Origin: an uncultured Bacteroidales bacterium
Lineage (GTDB): Bacteria > Bacteroidota > Bacteroidia > Bacteroidales > Paludibacteraceae
Direction of reading: 5' to 3'
Assembly: GCA_903912795.1 (NCBI GenBank)
Contig: CAIWIS010000655.1
Location: 1-17,719 of the forward strand
DNA length: 17,719 nt
Shown: piece by piece, positions 5,703-14,105 of the stretch
Layout of the letters: the number at the start of each line of letters is the position of its first letter
How positions within the stretch are numbered: the stretch's first letter is position 1
The notes under the pieces: model-generated
The model's database searches: none
Told to the model about the DNA's origin: nothing
The model's input: only the letters and a program-made list of their open reading frames with translations
Program-made: the position numbers and the translations under genes

Positions 5703-7478
5703 ATGATGGAAATTTTGAACAATAAAAAAGGTTTATTGATTGCCAATATGATTGTTGCAGCCACATTGCCAACTCTTTCACAACAGAAACCAAATGTCAT
5801 AGTATTACTTACCGATGACCAGGGTTTTGGAGATTTTTCATGCAATGGAAATCCTGTCCTAAAAACACCAAACCTTGATAAGCTTCACGACGAGAGTGTC
5901 AGCTTTAGTAATTTCCATGTGGCACCGGTAAGTACACCCACACGTGGACAACTACTGACAGGAATGGATGCCATGCACAACAAAGCTTGTATGGTTCCTG
6001 CGGGGCGGAACCTAATGCAAAGAGATATTCCAACTATGCCACAGATTTTCAAAGATAATGGGTATCAAACAGGGATATTTGGTAAATGGCATTTGGGTGA
6101 TAACTATCCGGATAGACCTATGGATAGAGGATTTGATAAATGTGTTTGGTTCAAAGGTTGGGGACTGGCTTCGGAAGCGGAATACGATAATGACTATTAT
6201 AAAGTTCGATACCTTGACGGTACTAAACAAAAATTATCTGATAAATATTGTACCGATTTCTGGTTCGATGAAGCTATTAGTTGGATGAGCGATATGAATA
6301 AAAAGAGGAAGCCCTTTTTTACCTATCTATCTACAAACACGCCACATGGTCCATTCTTCGCACCCGAAGATGATTATAACTTCTATAAACAACAAGGATT
6401 AGATAATAATACTGCTGCATTTTTTGGAATGATTAAGAATATAGATAGTAATATGGATAAGCTCGAGCGGTGGCTCGTGAAAAATGGATTGAAAGAGAAT
6501 ACCATAGTAATTGTGATGAACGATAATGGAGGTACCGGAGGGTTGAAAATTTATAATGCCAATATGCGGGGAGGAAAAGGGGTCAATTACGATGGCGGAC
6601 ATAGAGCTGTATGCTTCTTTAGATGGCCGGATGGTAAAATTGGGAAAGCAAGAACGATAGAGGAGGCAACTCAGATTCAAGATTTGTTACCTACATTTAT
6701 CGATATGATTGGGATGAAGCAACCCGCTAAAGCTCAATTTGATGGTACAAGCCTAAAACCATTATTGAAAAATACCAAGAATAATTTTGACGACAGAATG
6801 TTTGTAGTTCAATATGGAGGAAGAGACAAGCCGACTAAAAGCGACGGCTGTGTGGTTTGGAAATCGTGGCGTTTGGTTAATGGAAAAGAGTTGTACGATG
6901 TAAGTACAGACCCGGGTCAGAAAAAGAATGTGGCAATTGCATATACTGTTATTTTTGATAAAATGAAAAACTACTATGACCAATGGTGGTCTAAACTTGC
7001 CGGAGGAGTGGATGAGCTTATTCCGGTTGTGATTGGTTCAAAGTTTGAAAATCCTGTTACACTTACCTGCAATAACTGGCTAGGTGTTGATGTGGACAAT
7101 CGATCGAGAGTTGCCGAGGCAGCAGGTGCGCCGCGTGGAGGTACCTTTTTCATCGATGTAGCTCAGGCAGGAAATTATACAGTAAAACTGAGTCGATGGC
7201 CTTTTCATTTAAACAGAGCATTAACGCTTGCTGGACCTGAACAGGCTATTGGGGGAACTAAGCTTGTACCTGGGAAAGCACTTGCTATTGCTAAAGGAAG
7301 TGTAGTACTCAATCAAGCTGCGCCAATTGATGTAAACTCAGTAGTTGACGCCAAATACATTGAGCTTGAGATGAAATTAGCAAAAGGTAAAAACCACTTT
7401 CAAGCTTGGTTTTCAGATAATGCAGGTAACGCATTGTGTGGTGCATATTATGTAAGTTTTGAGAGAAAAAATAATTAA
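5703..7478 (+). CDS. Exported serine-type S1 family sulfatase with C-terminal beta-sandwich domain
   Basis: This protein of 591 aa should hydrolyse sulfate esters on a polysaccharide or its fragments in the periplasm or at the cell surface. A signal peptide covers about residues 1-27. The S1 sulfatase core shows the metal-binding pair D38-D39 (LLTDDQG), the formylglycine motif S77-T-P-T-R81, GKWHLG at 127-132 with the active-site K and H, a TPHGPF motif, and the second metal site D274-N275 (MNDNGG), followed by MRGGKG. S77, not Cys, is the residue converted to formylglycine, which requires an anSME-type radical SAM enzyme not found in this window. Residues from about 447 form an extra beta-rich, possibly carbohydrate-binding domain. 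The gene heads the operon after the 5588-5632 control region. A second ATG at 5706 is equally possible. The sulfate position cleaved cannot be told from sequence. Confidence 0.93.
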   Translation: MMEILNNKKGLLIANMIVAATLPTLSQQKPNVIVLLTDDQGFGDFSCNGNPVLKTPNLDKLHDESVSFSNFHVAPVSTPTRGQLLTGMDAMHNKACMVPAGRNLMQRDIPTMPQIFKDNGYQTGIFGKWHLGDNYPDRPMDRGFDKCVWFKGWGLASEAEYDNDYYKVRYLDGTKQKLSDKYCTDFWFDEAISWMSDMNKKRKPFFTYLSTNTPHGPFFAPEDDYNFYKQQGLDNNTAAFFGMIKNIDSNMDKLERWLVKNGLKENTIVIVMNDNGGTGGLKIYNANMRGGKGVNYDGGHRAVCFFRWPDGKIGKARTIEEATQIQDLLPTFIDMIGMKQPAKAQFDGTSLKPLLKNTKNNFDDRMFVVQYGGRDKPTKSDGCVVWKSWRLVNGKELYDVSTDPGQKKNVAIAYTVIFDKMKNYYDQWWSKLAGGVDELIPVVIGSKFENPVTLTCNNWLGVDVDNRSRVAEAAGAPRGGTFFIDVAQAGNYTVKLSRWPFHLNRALTLAGPEQAIGGTKLVPGKALAIAKGSVVLNQAAPIDVNSVVDAKYIELEMKLAKGKNHFQAWFSDNAGNALCGAYYVSFERKNN

Positions 7479-7487
7479 AAAATAGAT

Positions 7488-8600
7488 ATGGCAATAAACA
7501 TTATGAGAAAGTTACTAATTTTTTTAGTAATCAACCAGCTTACGACTATTTTCGCATTCAGTCAATTGAGTAAACGTGCATTTACGTATCAAAATCCGAT
7601 AATTAGTAAAGATATTCCTGCCATTCGCGACCCTCAGATTATTCCTTACGATGGAGGATATTATTTAATTGGTAGTGCACCACCGTTTTGGGGTTCTCGA
7701 AATGGGGATGATTTATCGCCTGGCGTGAAAATGTGGCGCTCGAAAGATTTACTTAATTGGACTTTTCATAAAATATTAATTGACAGTAAAAATGTGCCTG
7801 AAGGAGCTTGGTATCGTGAGAAATTTTGGGCACCTGAAATTCACAAGAAGGGTAAAAAATATTATATGACTTTTAATTGTCAGGATTTGAGCGGTAAAAC
7901 GATATACAAAAGTATGAATGTCGGCGTGGCAGTCTCTGATATAATCGACGGTCCTTACAAAATTGTGACTACAGAAAAACCGATATGGTCAAATGCAAAT
8001 GATGGAAGTTTGTTTACAGACAATGATGGTCGTACCTACCTTTTTGTCTCTGATATATCGGGTTGCGAAGTGGATTTAGAAAAAATGGAGCTTATCGGAG
8101 AAAAGAAGAAACTAATTAATCGCGAACCGGGGAAATGGGATGCCGGAATTATCGAAGGCCCTATGGTTTTCAAACGAAATGGGACTTACTACTTGTTGTA
8201 CTCTTCAAACACAAGAGGATACGAAATAGGGTATGCTATGGCAAAAAGCCCATTGGGTCCGTACACTAAGGGAGCAAATAGTCCTTTCTATGGCGCTCAG
8301 AATAAGAGTAATCCAAAATTCAATGGCGACCCCAAAAGCCCGTATTTAGGCTGTGGACATAATACCATTTTTAAAGGACCTGATGGACGGGATTGGATTT
8401 GTTGTCATGTGGAACTTCCTTATGATGATAAAAATCCCGACCACCGGTACAAAGACTTTTTTCCTAACGGAACAAAAGGCGCTAAACTAAAAGGTCCCTA
8501 CCGGGTTGAGTTTTTGGGTATAGATCCTTTTTGGATAGACAAAAATGGCGATTTACATAGTAATCAACCCAGTTATACCAAGCAGACAGTCACTTGGTAG
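7488..8600 (+). CDS. Exported GH43 glycoside hydrolase (arabinosidase/xylosidase type)
   Basis: This 370-aa single-domain five-bladed propeller enzyme of family GH43 probably removes arabinose, xylose or galactose residues. The three expected catalytic acids are visible: D48 in IRDPQ (general base), D172 in NDGSLF (pKa modulator) and E223 in IEGPM (general acid). FWAPEIH is the usual family landmark. A signal peptide is clear; an in-frame ATG at 7503 (MRKLLIFLVINQ) would give a more typical signal sequence than the ATG at 7488, so the true start may be 15 bases downstream. Only 9 bases separate it from the preceding sulfatase stop, so the two are surely cotranscribed. The GH43 subfamily and the sugar released are not determined. 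Confidence 0.9.
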   Translation: MAINIMRKLLIFLVINQLTTIFAFSQLSKRAFTYQNPIISKDIPAIRDPQIIPYDGGYYLIGSAPPFWGSRNGDDLSPGVKMWRSKDLLNWTFHKILIDSKNVPEGAWYREKFWAPEIHKKGKKYYMTFNCQDLSGKTIYKSMNVGVAVSDIIDGPYKIVTTEKPIWSNANDGSLFTDNDGRTYLFVSDISGCEVDLEKMELIGEKKKLINREPGKWDAGIIEGPMVFKRNGTYYLLYSSNTRGYEIGYAMAKSPLGPYTKGANSPFYGAQNKSNPKFNGDPKSPYLGCGHNTIFKGPDGRDWICCHVELPYDDKNPDHRYKDFFPNGTKGAKLKGPYRVEFLGIDPFWIDKNGDLHSNQPSYTKQTVTW

Positions 8601-8649
8601 TATTTCAGTTATTTAGAAAAAATGTATTACATATAAGCAAAATATTAAA

Positions 8650-11600
8650 ATGAAAATTAGAATCACACTTGCCGCATTATTCTCATTGGTAGTTTTGTTC
8701 TCTTTTGGACAAGGCGTAAAATTCACTCGCGATATGGCACCAGCCGAAGGTTGGGTAAAAGCCCCGGAAAAACCCTATCGGGAAGAAATATGTATAAATG
8801 GTTATTGGGAGTTTCAACTCGTGAAAGTACCAGGTAATTGGAAAAGAGATTTGGGAGTTCCGCCGGAACTGACTATGCCTGAAGATAGCAAATGGGAGAA
8901 AGTAAAAATTAAAATCCCTTCACCCTGGAATGCTAATTCGATACTACACGACAAAACAGGTGGAGGTATGGATAGTCGTACTTATCCTTCGTATCCCGAA
9001 AGTTGGAATACTGCCAAAATGGGTTGGTTGAGAAAAAAAGTAACTATTCCAGAGTCATGGAAAGGGAAAACAATCTCACTTCGTTTACAAGCAGTAGCAG
9101 GAGATTGTCGCATCATGGTTAATAATAAGGAAATTGCTCAGCAGTTTGAGAACGCATTACCCAATGAATATGACATTACCGAAGCCATAGAATGGGGTAA
9201 AGAAAATGAAATTCTGTTGGGTATACGTGATGCTAAATTAAATAATCTGAAAGGGAAATATGGTGCAATAACTTACCCTACGGGTAGTTTTTGGCTAATG
9301 GATGCTATTGGTGTTTGGCAGGATGTGTTTATGTTAGCAAAACCGAATGTATATATTGCCGATATATTCTTTCAGCCTCAAGTGAAACAGGATGTTTTGT
9401 TGGTAGATGTGGAGCTTGTTAATAATAGCGGTAAGAAACAAGAAGTTCAGGTACAATTGCCGATTTATGAATGGATAAATAAAACAGACATCTCAAAACA
9501 GAATATGCTATTGGCTCCGGAAATTTCGTGGTCATTGGGTGAAGAGGCAATGAAATTGTCGTCGGCAAAAGTAGTTTTAGAACCAAATCAGAAGAAGAAC
9601 ATTACCCTTAAAGCCGATGTAAAAGGAAGATTGAAAAAATGGGAACTTTGGACACGAGGAAATCCAAATCTCTATGCAGGGGTTGCTCAATTGCAAACAG
9701 GCAAAAATACGATTGATAAATACTATCAACGTTTTGGATGGCGCGATATTAAGATTGAGAATGGGCACGTTATGCTTAATGGAAGACGTGAGCAGTTGAT
9801 GCACGAAGGATGGCACTTTACGGGTATCCCAACACTAACAAGAAGATATGCTTGGGCGTGGTACACCATTGCAAAAGATGCACACGTCAACCTGGTTCGA
9901 CCACATGCAATGCCTTATCCTTCGTTTTTCTACGACATGGCAGATGAGATGGGAATGTTGTTGATGGACGAGAGCGGAATTTTCGGTAGCCATGTCGGGT
10001 TCAACTACGAATCAGACTTGTTTTGGGAACGTAATCAGAAGCATATTGAAAGTTTAGTTCGCAGAGATCGAAATCACCCTTCCGTCATGGGTTGGAGTGT
10101 GTCCAACGAAATCCGTTGCGTATTGATTTGGCAAGCTAAAAACGACCCTGATTTTCAACAAAAGGTTTATGATAAGATATTTGATTTGACGAAAATAGCC
10201 AAAAGATTAGACCCTACCCGCGATTGGGTACAAAGCGATGGCGATAAAGATTTGGATGGTAGATTGAATGTTTATACCATTCATACCGGAGGAGCTTATA
10301 GCGATGTAATCCCCAAAAATAAACCGTGGGGTGTTACAGAAGGAGGTAGCTCCTATTATGGGAAAGCCGGATATTACGAACCATTTGTTGGCGACAGAGC
10401 ATACCGCAGTTTCAACGACCGTATGGATGGATTAGCCATTGAAGATTATAACCTTATCAGAACCTTACGAAAAGATAGTGCCGATGTTTTAAACGTTTGG
10501 AATTTGGTTTGGCATGGATTAAAACCATTGCCATTAGGATTGAAGAATCCAGCAGCCAAAGTGCTAAAATTGACCGATGGCGTATTCTTTGAACCTTATG
10601 TAGAAGGTAAGCCTGGTATTCAGCCCGAGCGTATTGCACCTTATTCAACAACACTAAATCCGGGCTACGATCCAACATTACCCATATTAAATCCGTATCC
10701 GCTTTACACTGCCATGCAATCTGCTATGGCGCCTGATGGCTCACTAGCTTGCAAATGGGATCAACGTGACAAACAGATGAATGAAATAAAAGAACCGGAA
10801 ATAAATAACCCGATTGATCAGGTTGGTTTTATGGGTGATAAACAAACCCGGATTTATTCAAACTTAAAATCGATTGGTGTACCTTTGATGGAATCCGACA
10901 AATTAAATAAGTTCCTTATTATCGATGTAGCGACAATAGACGAAAAAACAATAGGGGATGTAAAAAAGGCTTCAGATAAGGTGATTAGCAATGGTGGTAC
11001 AGTATTATTGGTAGGATTAACTACAGAGAAAGCAGCCCTAGCTAATCAGATTTTGCCAACAACCGTACAGTGCGTGCCCGATAAAGCTTCTTCGTTAGTT
11101 CCAAATTTGAATGATCCTAGAGCGGCTTCCATATCCTATAAAGAACTCTATTTTGCCGAAGATGCCGTGAATAAAACGATTTGCAATTACACTTTAAAAG
11201 GCGATTTTATTGTCAAAGGGAATAGTTTGTTGCTCCGTAATAATACCGAATGGATAAGATGGAATACGGGTGGCGAGTATTCTAAAACCATCAGTGTTTA
11301 TCGCTCGGAACTTGAAAATAAACAAACTCCGGTGTTGGCAGAATTCAAACAAGGGAAAGGGAACTATTTGGTTTCAACCATTGAATTAGAAGGGATTAGT
11401 GCTAATCACGTGAATATGTACAGTAAACTATTTAAGAATATTGGTTTGAAACTCAATCCAAAACAAGATTTAACGGTATCAGCATTTTCGGGTAAAGTAT
11501 TGGTTCGTGCATTATCATTAGGTCGTTTTGGCAGTGAAGATTTGGCAACTACCATGTCGACCAAATACATTCCAGAAGAAACAGTAAAACCAAAGCAAAA

Positions 11601-12039
11601 TACAAAAGAAGCCGGAATGCTCTGGAAAATGGTAACCAATGTGGGTGAAGACTTATTTATTTTCAAGAAGATGGCTCAAGCGGGTCCTGAAACGGTTTTT
11701 ACTACCTATTTCAGTTACTGGGTATTTTCACCTGTCGATTTGAGCGATTTGCTGAATTCAGGTCCCGACTTACCACAGGTTACACTTCAAATAACCGTAA
11801 ACAGCGATGCAAAGGTATTGATGAATGGACGACCTTTAAAAGTGACAAAAGCTGATAAAGAGGAAAGCCGAAAAAGAATAACATACAATAGCATTCCGTT
11901 AAAACAAGGATGGAATCAATTTCTGATAAAAGCGGTGAGCGATTCGTTTACACAACCTAATCAGGGAAGTATTCGTGTAACAATGGAAAGCAATAACAAA
12001 GCTTTTGATGAGCAACTAAAAACAGCAATAGAGAATTAA
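8650..12039 (+). CDS. Exported GH2-like glycoside hydrolase with extra C-terminal domains, 1129 aa
   Basis: The N-terminus is a signal peptide (about 1-20). A GH2-type jelly-roll sugar-binding domain follows (about 40-230), then an immunoglobulin-like sandwich and a TIM barrel (about 370-640). The barrel shows the GH2 layout: VNLVRPHAMPYPSFFYDMAD, MDESG, NHPSVMGWSVSNEI with N486-E487 as likely acid/base, and VTEGG with E564 as likely nucleophile. Residues about 735-940 look like a glutamine-amidotransferase-fold domain, as in trimerisation domains of some beta-galactosidases (FLIIDVATIDE, GGTVLLVG). The last 110 residues form another beta-sandwich (LMNGRPLKV, GWNQFLIKAV). Known GH2 activities include beta-galactosidase, beta-glucuronidase and beta-mannosidase; the choice here is open. 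It follows GH43 by 49 bases and is the largest enzyme of the operon. Confidence 0.87.
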   Translation: MKIRITLAALFSLVVLFSFGQGVKFTRDMAPAEGWVKAPEKPYREEICINGYWEFQLVKVPGNWKRDLGVPPELTMPEDSKWEKVKIKIPSPWNANSILHDKTGGGMDSRTYPSYPESWNTAKMGWLRKKVTIPESWKGKTISLRLQAVAGDCRIMVNNKEIAQQFENALPNEYDITEAIEWGKENEILLGIRDAKLNNLKGKYGAITYPTGSFWLMDAIGVWQDVFMLAKPNVYIADIFFQPQVKQDVLLVDVELVNNSGKKQEVQVQLPIYEWINKTDISKQNMLLAPEISWSLGEEAMKLSSAKVVLEPNQKKNITLKADVKGRLKKWELWTRGNPNLYAGVAQLQTGKNTIDKYYQRFGWRDIKIENGHVMLNGRREQLMHEGWHFTGIPTLTRRYAWAWYTIAKDAHVNLVRPHAMPYPSFFYDMADEMGMLLMDESGIFGSHVGFNYESDLFWERNQKHIESLVRRDRNHPSVMGWSVSNEIRCVLIWQAKNDPDFQQKVYDKIFDLTKIAKRLDPTRDWVQSDGDKDLDGRLNVYTIHTGGAYSDVIPKNKPWGVTEGGSSYYGKAGYYEPFVGDRAYRSFNDRMDGLAIEDYNLIRTLRKDSADVLNVWNLVWHGLKPLPLGLKNPAAKVLKLTDGVFFEPYVEGKPGIQPERIAPYSTTLNPGYDPTLPILNPYPLYTAMQSAMAPDGSLACKWDQRDKQMNEIKEPEINNPIDQVGFMGDKQTRIYSNLKSIGVPLMESDKLNKFLIIDVATIDEKTIGDVKKASDKVISNGGTVLLVGLTTEKAALANQILPTTVQCVPDKASSLVPNLNDPRAASISYKELYFAEDAVNKTICNYTLKGDFIVKGNSLLLRNNTEWIRWNTGGEYSKTISVYRSELENKQTPVLAEFKQGKGNYLVSTIELEGISANHVNMYSKLFKNIGLKLNPKQDLTVSAFSGKVLVRALSLGRFGSEDLATTMSTKYIPEETVKPKQNTKEAGMLWKMVTNVGEDLFIFKKMAQAGPETVFTTYFSYWVFSPVDLSDLLNSGPDLPQVTLQITVNSDAKVLMNGRPLKVTKADKEESRKRITYNSIPLKQGWNQFLIKAVSDSFTQPNQGSIRVTMESNNKAFDEQLKTAIEN

Positions 12040-12047
12040 TTCCGGAA

Positions 12048-12085
12048 TCAAACGATAGCCTTTAGTAATAAAGGCTATTGTTTGA
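12048..12085 (+). other. 17-bp intergenic hairpin after the GH2 gene
   Basis: Bases 12048-12064 pair with 12069-12085 (one G-T wobble) around the loop GTAA. It lies 9 bases after the GH2-like stop. No T-tract follows on either strand, so it is not a standard intrinsic terminator. It could stabilise the 3' end of the upstream mRNA or reduce read-through to the last three genes. Confidence 0.7.
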
Positions 12086-12112
12086 AATTGGAATTCGTAA
12101 ATAATACTTTAA
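12081..12112 (+). promoter_or_regulatory. Possible internal promoter before the frameshifted GH43
   Basis: TTTG at 12081-12084 and TACTTTAA at 12105-12112 are spaced by 20 bases. The first is an exact -33 match and the second fits TAnnTTTG except for the final G. The -33 box overlaps the foot of the hairpin at 12048-12085. The 112-base gap is the widest in the operon. Evidence is weak. Confidence 0.3.
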
Positions 12113-12151
12113 TCAAACACTCCCAATTATTAATTGGATAAATAATTGTAA

Positions 12152-14063
12152 ATGAGAAAAATAAAGAATCTATTGAGTGTTCTTTCAATCTGTATCCTTG
12201 TCAATGTGCAGTTGATAGGTCAGGCGTTAAACACTTCGAAATCCGATCAGTCAATAAGTGATAAATTGAGTGCGTTCGTACCTCAGCGTTATCTTATTCG
12301 ATCGGGAGAGAAAGCACCACAAAAGTGGTTTTTTAAAACCTCAGTGCCTGAATTGAATTGGATTACGGATGCCAATAACAATCAAAGCTGGCAAACAGGC
12401 GATTTCCCGATAGGAAACACTACAATAGCTGGAGTAAAATGTAGAACAAAATGGTCGGATGGAAATCTTTGGGTGCGCAGAAAATACCATCAGCAAGGAG
12501 GTAGACCGAGCAAGATTGTTTTACGAATTGCACACACCGGTTCTGCCCGCGTTTTGGTAAATGGAGTGGAAATTTACAAATCAGAACAATCATCGAATGG
12601 CTATATAACGGTTGAACCAAGCAATAAAGAAACATTTCGGGATTTAGATAATATTGTGAGTGTTGAATTGGGTGGCTCTAAAAAGAACTTTTTTGATATG
12701 GGCTTGATTGGGTTTATTAATCCTGTTCCAACCGAAATGCCCGCTTTGCCTACTGCAAATGATATTGTTCGTCATTTATATCCTATCATGGATATTTCAA
12801 TTCGCGATTACGAAAGGGCACGATGGTGCGTATTATGTGACTGGAACAGGTGGATATCCAGATTTTTGGATCGGAAACGATGGAAGTATACCTGTTTATC
12901 GATCTTTAGATTTAAAGAAATGGGAATTTCTCGGGAATGTCTGGTCATTTAAAGAGGCACCGGAATGGTTGAAGGAGAAGGCAAAAAAAAACATGAATAA
13001 AATCTCACTTTGGGCGCCTGAAATACATTATATAGATGGAGATTATTATATTGTTTATTCAACAAATGCGCAATTCATTGGATTGTTGAAAAGTACTACC
13101 GGAAAACCCCAGGGACCTTACAAAGACTTTCTGAACAGACAATTGACTAACTACATTGATCCATCATTGTTTCAGGATACCGACAAAAAAACCTACCTAA
13201 TCTATAAGAACCTGTATATTGCTTTGATGAAAAGCGACATGTCTGATCTTGCTGAAACTCCTCGTATTTTAAAAACAAAGGAGGGAGGTTATATCGGTTT
13301 TGAGGGTATTTCGATGTTTAAGAATGGTTCAACTTATTATATCACTTGTGCCGAGAATATTAATGAATTTGGATATTCTAGTATTGTAGGTTCTGCGGAG
13401 AACCCTTATGGTCCCTATAGTTCTCCTTATCTTGCTATTCCACATGGCGGACATAATAATTACATTCAATCCAAAGATGGAAAATGGTATGCCACCATGT
13501 TTGGCTTTGATAGTAATTCTCCTTTTTACGAGCAACCGGGTATAGTACCCATGGAGGTGAATAAAAAAGGATATTTTCAGCCTTTGGGGACAAAAGATGA
13601 GACGGTAATGAAGCAGAAACAGTTGATTCCGAATGGTAAACTAGGTTTTCCCTGGTCGATGACAGATAAGGTACAAAGTAAGGAGTGGTTTAAAAATGAT
13701 TCAACTTTTCAATTTGCTCAGAATGGATATTTGGCTTACGGTGAGGATTCTGCATCATTTGCAGTAAATACAAATGGTAGGGTAGATGACCTCTACTTGC
13801 GAAAAACGTTTGAAGTAAGTTTCGATAAAATATCATTACTGACATTAACGTACAAGTTCAAAGGTCAGGCATCGTTTTATTTGAATGGCCTGAATGTCGG
13901 TGAAAATATCAAATGCAGTGGTAAATTACAACGTTTCAGTCTCTCGGGAGCAGTTCTGAAGAGCATGCACAAAGGTCAGAATATTTTTTCGATACAACTT
14001 AAAACCGATAATACTGCAAACATAGAATTAGGGCTTCAGGCTTGGGTAAAAGAAATGTATTGA
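12152..14063 (+). pseudogene. Frameshifted GH43 glycoside hydrolase flanked by two jelly-roll domains
   Basis: Two overlapping frames together make one GH43 enzyme of about 639 aa. The first frame (12152-12952) carries a signal peptide, a GH2-type jelly roll (WVRRKY, LRIAHTGSARVLVNGVEI) and the start of the propeller up to IRD at codons 217-219, then reads nonsense. The second frame (ATG at 12708, real homology from 12807 to 14063) continues with ITKGHDGAYYVTGTGG, LWAPEIH, the modulator Asp in YIDPSL (13158), the acid Glu in FEGISM (13302) and a C-terminal jelly roll (DDLYLRKTFEV, FYLNGLNVG). Comparison with the usual IRDPxI motif implies that 8 bases encoding the Pro, one further residue and part of a flanking codon are missing. 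Neither fragment keeps all three catalytic acids. Flanking spacing (42 bases to the next gene) is normal. A recent mutation or an assembly error would both explain it. Confidence 0.85.
12800..12815 (+). other. Frame junction at the GH43 catalytic-base motif
   Basis: The sequence ATTCGCGATTACGAAA reads I-R-D-Y-E in the first frame. From 12807 it reads I-T-K-G in the second. An intact GH43 would need about ATT CGC GAT CCN ACN ATT ACG, eight bases longer. If the missing bases ended in CG, the deletion lies between two CGAT words, as expected from slippage at microhomology. The ancestral bases are inferred, not seen. Confidence 0.7.
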
Positions 14064-14105
14064 ATTAATTTAATCTTCATAAGAGAAATTAAAAAAGGGA
14101 TAATA

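Noticed and set aside
12048..12085. Intrinsic terminator after the GH2-like gene
   Set aside because: The stem is strong but no T-tract follows on the + strand or on the minus strand.
12109..12136. Heptamer pair TTAATCA / TTAATTG before the frameshifted GH43
   Set aside because: The spacing is 21 bases, not 11 or 22, and there is no -7 element 8 bp downstream.
12780..12830. Programmed ribosomal frameshift in the GH43 gene
   Set aside because: No slippery heptamer lies at the frame junction, and joining the frames at 12806/12807 still leaves the conserved Pro and one further residue missing, which points to a deletion.
14070..14076. Another regulator heptamer (TTAATCT) before the 14106 gene
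   Set aside because: It is a single copy with no partner 11 or 22 bases away and no -7 element at the right distance.
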